Shown here: piece after piece, positions 58,510 through 64,000 of the stretch
Position numbering within the stretch: the stretch's first letter is position 1
Layout of the letters: each line of letters begins with the position of its first letter
NCBI GenBank assembly: GCA_964584785.1
Contig: CAZPBY010000044.1
Coordinates: 1-64,000, forward strand
Source of the DNA: JAHFTY01 sp964584785
Lineage (GTDB): Bacteria; Acidobacteriota; Terriglobia; 20CM-2-55-15
DNA: 64,000 nt
Reading direction: 5' to 3'
Made by a program: the position numbers and the translations under genes
Notes under the pieces: model-generated
Database searches by the model: none
Told to the model about the DNA's origin: nothing
Seen by the model: only the letters and a program-made list of their open reading frames with translations

Positions 58510-60390
58510 ATGGCCTTTGATGAGAAGTACGAGGTTGTCGTCGTTGGAGCCGGGCATGCGGGCTGTGAAGCGGCGCACGCGGCTGCGCGTATGGGAGTGA
58601 CGACCGCACTCTACACCATGAATGTCGACCTAATCGCGCAGATGTCGTGCAATCCTGCTGTCGGCGGAATTGCGAAAGGCCATATTGTTCGGGAAATAGA
58701 TGCTTTGGGCGGGATAATGGGTGTGGTTGCGGATGAAGCCGGCATCCAGTTCCGACTCTTGAATACCAGCCGCGGACCGGCCGTTTGGTCGCCGCGCGCT
58801 CAGGAAGATAAGGCTGGCTATCGTATCGTGATGCGGCGGATTCTGGAAGGAACACCCAACCTTTTCATCAAGCAGGCAGAAGTAACCGATCTCATTTTCG
58901 AGAACAGTCGCATCATCGGAATCGAGCTTCTGGATGGACGGCGTGTTCACGCGAAAGCGGTCATCCTGACGACCGGGACATTCTTGAATGGGCTGATTCA
59001 CATTGGTGAACGTACATTCACTGCCGGACGGAACGGTGAACCTGCATCGATCGCGTTAGCGAATTCGATACGCGCGTTAGGTTTCAATTGGGGCCGACTG
59101 AAAACCGGAACACCACCACGACTCGATCGCCGCTCGATTGATTTCAATCAGTTTGAACGGCAGCCGGGAGACTTGGACCCCACGCCGTTCTCTCTGCGAA
59201 CAGAAAAGCCTCTAGAAAATAAGATCTGCTGCTACATCACGCATACGAACGAGAAGGTTCACGAGCTTATTCGGACGAACATGAATCGATCACCGCTCTA
59301 CAGTGGTCAGATCCAGGGTATCGGGCCTCGCTACTGCCCATCGATCGAAGACAAAGTCGTCAAGTTTCGCGACAAGGATCGACATCAGATCGTGCTCGAA
59401 CCGGAGGGCGTCGATACGCACGAGATCTACGTCAACGGGATGTCGACGAGCTTGCCTATCGATGTGCAGCGAGAAATCCTCGATCGAATTCCGGGATTGG
59501 AATCCTCGCAGATGATCCGGCCGGGATACGCGATCGAATACGATTTCGTTCAACCGACAGAGGTCCGTCATTCCCTGGAAACGAAGAAGATCGAGCGGCT
59601 GTTTCTTGCGGGACAGATCAACGGCACGACCGGTTATGAGGAGGCCGGAGCTCAGGGACTGCTGGCGGGAATCAACGCGGCACTGGCGGTCAAGGCGGAG
59701 CTGTCGCTGGTCCTCGATCGCGCGGACGCATATATCGGGATTATGATCGACGATCTCGTCACGAAAGGGACAAATGAGCCGTATCGAATGTTCACGTCGC
59801 GAGCCGAGTTTCGACTGAACCTGAGGATTGATAACGCCGACAAACGGCTGACTGCGATTGGCCGACGTATCGGCCTCGTCACGGACTGGCATTGGAATAG
59901 ATATCTTGAACGTCAATCCCGATTAGAGGCAAGCCGCGAGCGGATCGCTGCATCTGTCATCGACACGTCTCACCAATTCTTCTCGTCGCGTCGATTAACG
60001 TTTCGGGAGCGTCCGAGCGCGTTGGCGCTGTTGCGTCGTCCTGAAATTCGTCTTCAGGAGATGGTCGTCGAGGGAGTCTTGGAACTTGGCGATCTGCGAC
60101 GTGAAGACCTTGCGTCGCTTGAGACGGACATCAAGTATGAGGGTTATCTACTGCAGCAGGAACGCGAAGTCCAGAAACTTCGCAAGGCCGAATCGAAGCG
60201 ACTACCTGAGGATTTGGACTATTCGGTGATGCCGGGCCTTTCCCGGGAAATCATTGAAAAACTGACGCGTATCCGACCTCAATCGATTGCTCAGGCGAGC
60301 CGCATTCCCGGTGTGACTCCCGCAGCCATTTCCATTCTCCTCTTCCATCTCGAAATGCGGAGTAAACCGCAGCCTGAAACCGTTGCCTGA
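58510..60390 (+). CDS. mnmG: tRNA uridine-5-carboxymethylaminomethyl enzyme MnmG (GidA)
   Basis: The 626-residue FAD protein has VVVVGAGHAGCEAAHAAARMG, SCNPAVGGIAKGHIVREID, TTGTFLNG and GQINGTTGYEEAGAQGLLAG. The Cys of SCNP and the one in ENKICCYIT are the family's conserved cysteines. ATG 58510 is chosen over the GTG two codons earlier that overlaps the mnmE stop. Confidence 0.97.
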   Translation: MAFDEKYEVVVVGAGHAGCEAAHAAARMGVTTALYTMNVDLIAQMSCNPAVGGIAKGHIVREIDALGGIMGVVADEAGIQFRLLNTSRGPAVWSPRAQEDKAGYRIVMRRILEGTPNLFIKQAEVTDLIFENSRIIGIELLDGRRVHAKAVILTTGTFLNGLIHIGERTFTAGRNGEPASIALANSIRALGFNWGRLKTGTPPRLDRRSIDFNQFERQPGDLDPTPFSLRTEKPLENKICCYITHTNEKVHELIRTNMNRSPLYSGQIQGIGPRYCPSIEDKVVKFRDKDRHQIVLEPEGVDTHEIYVNGMSTSLPIDVQREILDRIPGLESSQMIRPGYAIEYDFVQPTEVRHSLETKKIERLFLAGQINGTTGYEEAGAQGLLAGINAALAVKAELSLVLDRADAYIGIMIDDLVTKGTNEPYRMFTSRAEFRLNLRIDNADKRLTAIGRRIGLVTDWHWNRYLERQSRLEASRERIAASVIDTSHQFFSSRRLTFRERPSALALLRRPEIRLQEMVVEGVLELGDLRREDLASLETDIKYEGYLLQQEREVQKLRKAESKRLPEDLDYSVMPGLSREIIEKLTRIRPQSIAQASRIPGVTPAAISILLFHLEMRSKPQPETVA

Positions 60391-60979
60391 CGATTATTCG
60401 GCGATTCTTGGCGCCGAATTCCGGGACGCTGATCTGCCTCTGCCACCAGACGCCCACCAAAAGCTAACAACGTATTGTGAGGAGCTCGAGCGCTGGAATC
60501 GGAAAATCAATCTCACGGCGTTGAGTGGAGTCAAACTAGTGCGGCGATTGATTGTGGAGCCTGCTTGGATCGCTGAGGAATTGCGGATCGGGGGATCCTT
60601 GGTCGACATTGGTTCTGGGAACGGGTCCCCCGCCATTCCAATCCACATTTGCCGTCAACTTGACTGGATGGAACTGGTGGATGCCCGCACCCGCAAGGCC
60701 GCTTTCTTGCGTCATTTGTCGGCTGTTTTGGGCCTGAACATCTTTGTTCATCGCGGGCTGTTCGAAGACGTTTTAGTGAAACTGAAGACTCCCGACTGGT
60801 TTACTCTGCAAGCCGTCGCGCCCACACCTAAATTGATTAATGGGCTGCGCAGGATCGCAAAACCTTCGACCAGAGTGGTCTGGATCACAAATGACGCTTC
60901 AGCCTCTCGTTTATATCGGGGTTCGGATAGATGCATTGTTCCTCGCAGCACTACAGCCGGGGTTCTACTACGACTATAA
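60383..60979 (+). CDS. rsmG: 16S rRNA (guanine527-N7)-methyltransferase
   Basis: RsmG methylates G527 of 16S rRNA. The 198-residue protein has ELERWNRKINLTAL and the SAM loop VDIGSGNGSPAIPI, both RsmG-like although the loop is unusual (GNGSP for the usual GAGFP). The C-terminal part is short and diverged. TTG start overlaps the mnmG stop by 8 bases. Position after mnmG supports the call. Confidence 0.88.
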   Translation: MPDDYSAILGAEFRDADLPLPPDAHQKLTTYCEELERWNRKINLTALSGVKLVRRLIVEPAWIAEELRIGGSLVDIGSGNGSPAIPIHICRQLDWMELVDARTRKAAFLRHLSAVLGLNIFVHRGLFEDVLVKLKTPDWFTLQAVAPTPKLINGLRRIAKPSTRVVWITNDASASRLYRGSDRCIVPRSTTAGVLLRL

Positions 60980-61785
60980 GAGAGGCAATACCGCATCGCG
61001 GTTTAATCGTTATGGAATTGGATTTGCTCTCCAATCTCGCCTCGAGAAGAGAAGTGCAGGTCTGGAATTCGGGCTTGATCTTTAGCAAAGCGCGACAAAG
61101 TGGAATGTGGGGCTCTGCCTCAAAAGTCCTTAATGGGGAACCAAAACCGTACCCGAGCAAGCGGGATCTGGTAAGTCTCACACTTGCTTCGCTCGGGGAC
61201 GATTGGCGTCCGAACGGGCAGTTTTCGTCAAGATCGATGACCTTTGAGGCAAAGTCGGATGTGGCGGTCCTCAATAGGGGCGCGAACAGTGGAAAATGTT
61301 GGATTTGAGAAGAATTCGACTGAAAACAGAGTTGCATCTCCGCAGAAATAAACAAAACGTACGGAAAATATAGAAAACGTCAGATTGAATGAACAATCGA
61401 ATGAAAACCAAGGAAAATGCGGTTGATCAAAACGATCGCTTAAAAAACGAATTAGTATGGCCTTGAATAAAATGTCAGACGGACGAAGACATGAAAGATT
61501 GTCGGGTTTGAGATAGAGCAAACGCTGGACCAGGGCAAAAAATCAATTTGTAAAGCCACAAGTGAGCAAACAAAGAAGAAGTGGATTGACCTACAAGAAA
61601 ACGCGCCGGGACAGAGTAATTTGATGAACGGATCTTAGTTTCGGCGCCAACTTCGTCGATTCCGGCTGCGGATCGGTCGCTGCCGGCCTCGCCAATCGCA
61701 TTAAGGAGCAATCCTTGATCTGCATTAGGAGATTCTTGAATCGTATAGCGGTGGACCCATTCTGACCGATGCTCTTCCGAGAATA
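60980..61785. other. Long gene-free stretch between rsmG and the parS sites
   Basis: No reading frame here looks coding; the candidates on the minus strand are Phe/Ser/Leu-rich without any motif. From about 61290 to 61620 the plus strand is strongly A-rich and T-poor, with repeated GGAAAAT (61291, 61353, 61402) and GAAAAC (61322, 61362, 61401) words. A nested inverted-repeat element lies at 61116-61251 and is listed on its own. No good DnaA box is present. The role is unknown; it may be part of the origin/partition control region. Confidence 0.5.
61116..61251. repeat. Nested inverted repeats (possible structured RNA)
   Basis: Outer arms TGCCTCAAAAGTC (61116-61128) and GACCTTTGAGGCA (61239-61251) pair at 12 of 13 positions. 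Inside, CCCGAGC-AAGC (61152-61162) pairs with GCTT-C-GCTCGGG (61186-61197), an 11-base stem with one bulge. A third small hairpin GGACG/CGTCC (61197-61201, 61207-61211) competes at one base. Together they could fold into a closed multi-stem RNA on either strand. No known RNA family recognised. Confidence 0.4.
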
Positions 61786-61799
61786 GTTCCACGTGGAAC
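61786..61799. promoter_or_regulatory. parS site 1
   Basis: GTTCCACGTGGAAC is a perfect palindrome and matches the core of the bacterial parS consensus TGTTCCACGTGGAACA. ParB nucleates here and spreads. It lies 59 bases before the parA ATG. Confidence 0.9.
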
Positions 61800-61811
61800 G
61801 TCCAAATTGCC

Positions 61812-61827
61812 TTTTCCACGTGGAACA
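61812..61827. promoter_or_regulatory. parS site 2
   Basis: TTTTCCACGTGGAACA matches 15 of 16 positions of TGTTCCACGTGGAACA. Its centre is 27 bases from that of site 1. It lies 30 bases before parA, so ParB binding may also control the parAB promoter. Confidence 0.9.
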
Positions 61828-61857
61828 CATTACCCCAAACGATGTAGAGTCGGCACG

Positions 61858-62673
61858 ATGGGCAAGGTCATCGCGATAGCGAATCAGAAAGGCGGCGTCG
61901 GTAAAACCACAACCGCCATTAATTTGGCGGCATCTCTAGCCGCCGCCGACATGCGGACTTTGCTGATTGATATCGATCCACAAAGCAACGCAACTTCGGG
62001 ACTCGGTATTCGTAAAGGATCCTACCCTCGCTCGACATACAACGTTCTGATAGACCATGAACCTTTGGCTTCAGTGATTCTTCCCACGGAACTTGATGTT
62101 CTCTTTCTTGCGCCGGCAAGCCGGGAACTTGTCGGCGCAACCGTCGAACTCGCTCAGGATGAAGGTCGTGATCAGCGATTGAAAGTAGTTTTGGCGCCGA
62201 TTCGTGATAGCTACGATTTCATTTTGATCGACTGCCCCCCATCCTTGGATATCCTTACGGTCAACGCTCTTATCGCGGCTGACACGATTCTGATTCCCGT
62301 TCAATGCGAGTATTTCGCGTTGGAAGGAGTTTCCGAGCTTCTGGAAACCATTCGCCAAATCCGCCGGATGCGTAACCCGAACTTGGAAATCGAGGGCGCG
62401 CTCCTCACAATGTACGACGAGCGGACCAACCTCTCGAATCAAGTAATGGAGGATCTGAAGGGCTTTTTTGGCAGTCAGCTTTTCTCGACCGTGATTCCCA
62501 GAAATATACGGTTGGGCGAGGCACCGAGTCACGGCCGTCCAATCATTCTGTACGACATCAAGTCCAAAGGCGCTGAAAGCTACATCCGTCTTGCGAAGGA
62601 GATCATCCATGGCAACGCAACGAAAAGCACTGGGACGGGGGCTGAACGCCCTGTTGGGAACCCCGGACTTTGA
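61858..62673 (+). CDS. parA: Chromosome partitioning ATPase ParA (Soj)
   Basis: ParA is a DNA-binding ATPase that moves ParB-parS complexes. The 271-residue protein has the deviant Walker A IANQKGGVGKTTTAINLA, DIDPQSNATSGLG, and DCPPSLDILTVNAL. It starts at ATG 61858; the longer frame would cover the parS site. It overlaps parB by 65 bases. Confidence 0.96.
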   Translation: MGKVIAIANQKGGVGKTTTAINLAASLAAADMRTLLIDIDPQSNATSGLGIRKGSYPRSTYNVLIDHEPLASVILPTELDVLFLAPASRELVGATVELAQDEGRDQRLKVVLAPIRDSYDFILIDCPPSLDILTVNALIAADTILIPVQCEYFALEGVSELLETIRQIRRMRNPNLEIEGALLTMYDERTNLSNQVMEDLKGFFGSQLFSTVIPRNIRLGEAPSHGRPIILYDIKSKGAESYIRLAKEIIHGNATKSTGTGAERPVGNPGL

Positions 62674-63475
62674 CGCTGACCAACTCCGAGAAATTGATGT
62701 TGACCGCATCCTTCCCAATTCACACCAGCCACGCAAGAACTTTGACGAAGAAAGTTTAAACGACCTCGCGAACTCGATTCGCGTGCATGGGGTCGTTCAA
62801 CCGATCGTCGTCCGCTCCCTGGAGGATGGGTTCTTCCAGTTGATTGCCGGTGAACGCCGCTGGCGAGCTTCTCAACGCGCCGGGCTTTCCAGGATGCCTG
62901 CAGTCATCCGGGAATCCGATGAGCATACGGCTTTGGAAATCGCATTAATCGAGAATCTGCAGCGAGAGGATTTGAACCCGATTGAAGAAGCCGAGGCTTA
63001 CGAAAGACTGATCGTCGAATTTGGGTTGACTCAGGAAGATGTTGCCCACAGAGTCGGCAAAAACCGGACGACCGTTGCCAATATGCTCCGCTTGCTTCGA
63101 CTGCCGCCCGAGGTTCAGCAGTGGCTTCGCGAAAACAAATTGACCACTGGACACGCTAAGGCACTTTTGTCCTTGAGCGACTTAAGTGCCATACTGGACA
63201 CGGCACGAAAAGTCATTCAAGGAAATTATTCAGTACGGCAAGCCGAAATGATTGTCGCTCGCCGTGCGACTGTTGACGGCGAACAATCGAAATCGGAGAT
63301 TCTGCCGGAAGACCCGAATGTTACTGCGGCGATTCGTGCTCTTGAACAAGTTCTAGGAACTAAAGTGACCGTATCGCACACTAGCGAAAGCAGCAGAGGA
63401 AAAATAGAGCTGCACTTCTACTCCTCAGAGGAGATGAATCGACTCTACGAAGGATTAATGCGGGTCCGGTTCTGA
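62609..63475 (+). CDS. parB: Chromosome partitioning protein ParB (Spo0J)
   Basis: ParB binds parS and uses CTP to slide as a clamp. The 288-residue protein begins MATQRKALGRGLNALLG, has the CTP/spreading motifs (GERRWRAS and ENLQREDLNPIEEA), a helix-turn-helix (LTQEDVAHRVGKNRTTVANML) and a C-terminal dimer domain. The N-terminus fits ATG 62609, 65 bases inside parA. Confidence 0.96.
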   Translation: MATQRKALGRGLNALLGTPDFDADQLREIDVDRILPNSHQPRKNFDEESLNDLANSIRVHGVVQPIVVRSLEDGFFQLIAGERRWRASQRAGLSRMPAVIRESDEHTALEIALIENLQREDLNPIEEAEAYERLIVEFGLTQEDVAHRVGKNRTTVANMLRLLRLPPEVQQWLRENKLTTGHAKALLSLSDLSAILDTARKVIQGNYSVRQAEMIVARRATVDGEQSKSEILPEDPNVTAAIRALEQVLGTKVTVSHTSESSRGKIELHFYSSEEMNRLYEGLMRVRF

Positions 63476-63489
63476 AAGGGCTTTTCGCT

Positions 63490-63891
63490 ATGAGATTTCG
63501 CAAACCGGCATCCGAAGAAATTTCCGGATTCCTCGATAAAGGCACAACGCTGACCGGCGAATTGCAGTTCGCCGGTCAATTGCAAATTCACGGCAACTTT
63601 CACGGCTCGATCACAACCAACGATATCCTCGTCGTAGGCGAAAAAGCGGTCATTCACGCCGACATTAAAGTCGGAGAAATTGAAGTTCACGGCCGTGTAT
63701 TCGGTAATATCGAAGCGAAGAAGAGAATTGAAATCTTTCCAACTGGAAAAGTTCAAGGAGATGTTCGAGCTTCAGTATTGGTAATCGATTCCGGAGCAGT
63801 GTTTGATGGTCGCAGTCACATGGTCGGCGACAAAAACGAATCGGACGCTGAGGTCGAGAACATCGGAAAAGGAGTGAATGAGGCTCACTGA
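63490..63891 (+). CDS. Bactofilin (polymer-forming cytoskeletal protein)
   Basis: The 133-residue protein has a short basic N-tail, then a beta-helix made of repeats seen as GELQFAGQLQIHGNFHGSI, VGEKAVIHADIKVGEIEV and HGRVFGNIEAKKRIEI. Bactofilins form filaments at the membrane; in Myxococcus one binds the ParAB-parS system. Its place 14 bases after parB fits such a link. Confidence 0.92.
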   Translation: MRFRKPASEEISGFLDKGTTLTGELQFAGQLQIHGNFHGSITTNDILVVGEKAVIHADIKVGEIEVHGRVFGNIEAKKRIEIFPTGKVQGDVRASVLVIDSGAVFDGRSHMVGDKNESDAEVENIGKGVNEAH

Positions 63892-64000
63892 GTATGCCAG
63901 ATCTGCGGGTTGAGCAGGCAAGTTAGCGCCAAGTGATTTGGACGCTTCGCTCCGCAAACTACCTCGGCAAAACATACCCGAGGTTCTGGTCGGATATGAA
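63892..64000. other. Window edge after bactofilin
   Basis: No gene is seen in the last 109 bases. A 6-base hairpin (CCTCGG 63962-63967 / CCGAGG 63978-63983) without a T-tract may mark the end of the rpmH-bactofilin transcript or belong to the next promoter. Confidence 0.3.

Noticed and set aside
61475..61828. 117-codon minus-strand frame before parA
   Set aside because: Its start lies in the parS palindromes, it has no motif and its composition is not protein-like.
1..64000. CRISPR arrays, tRNA or rRNA genes, insertion sequences, prophage
   Set aside because: No regularly spaced repeats, no tRNA T-loop-like sequences in gaps, and no transposase or phage genes were seen on reading both strands.

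Overview
The window is bacterial chromosome from a Gram-negative organism, most likely an Acidobacteriota member. The best taxonomic pointer is the secreted VWA protein at 3212-4270, which has the layout of the VWFA-related acidobacterial family (TIGR03436). Futalosine-route menaquinone genes, heptose (LPS core) genes, SurA, a Gram-negative type YidC, CsrA and a bactofilin agree with this. A run of 10 Ns at 34313-34322 shows it is a draft scaffold. I see no rRNA, tRNA, insertion sequence, prophage or CRISPR array. Coding is dense with many 1-4 base overlaps.

Layout. 1-5.4 kb: end of a hydrolase, an EEP-family phosphodiesterase, cysteine dioxygenase, a response-regulator diguanylate cyclase with csrA, the VWA protein, a 2Fe-2S ferredoxin and an AhpD-like protein. 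5.4-11.3 kb: rluB-type pseudouridine synthase, pgeF, acpS, and a larE-purD-purE-mtaB operon. 11.3-18.3 kb: HNH protein, yqeY, lepB, cupin, SDR, galU, rsmI and a receiver-GGDEF-EAL protein. 18.5-24.2 kb: rfaE2-mfd-surA-S4-blaI operon. 24.2-31.7 kb: a membrane-anchored hydrolase and the arginine locus (argC-argB-argA on plus, argF-argG-argH on minus, divergent argR), with tandem ARG boxes over the argC and argF starts. 31.7-43.1 kb: folK, rfbC, mltG-ruvX, a second partial ruvX next to the gap, a degenerate S41 protease, an ABC-F ATPase, and uvrA-gmhA-(unknown)-CPBP protease. 43.1-46.8 kb: mqnC-mqnA-unknown and a geranylgeranyl-reductase-like flavoprotein. 46.8-64 kb: the origin-proximal block. 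gyrA, gyrB, dnaN and dnaA run leftwards. rpmH, rnpA, yidD, yidC, mnmE, mnmG, rsmG, parA, parB and bactofilin run rightwards. Genes therefore diverge from the dnaA-rpmH gap, and parS sites lie just before parA.

Points most worth a second look: (1) argC and argF share one control layout, with a distal ARG box on the -10, a proximal ARG box on the start codon and almost no 5' leader; (2) the S41 protease homologue has lost both residues of its Ser-Lys dyad and sits beside a duplicated ruvX/S41 segment cut by an assembly gap; (3) a nested inverted-repeat element lies in the 0.9-kb rsmG-parA gap; (4) the receiver-GGDEF-EAL gene has no canonical start codon ahead of its receiver domain; (5) an SDR lacks the YxxxK motif. 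I found no convincing new multi-gene defence or mobile system.
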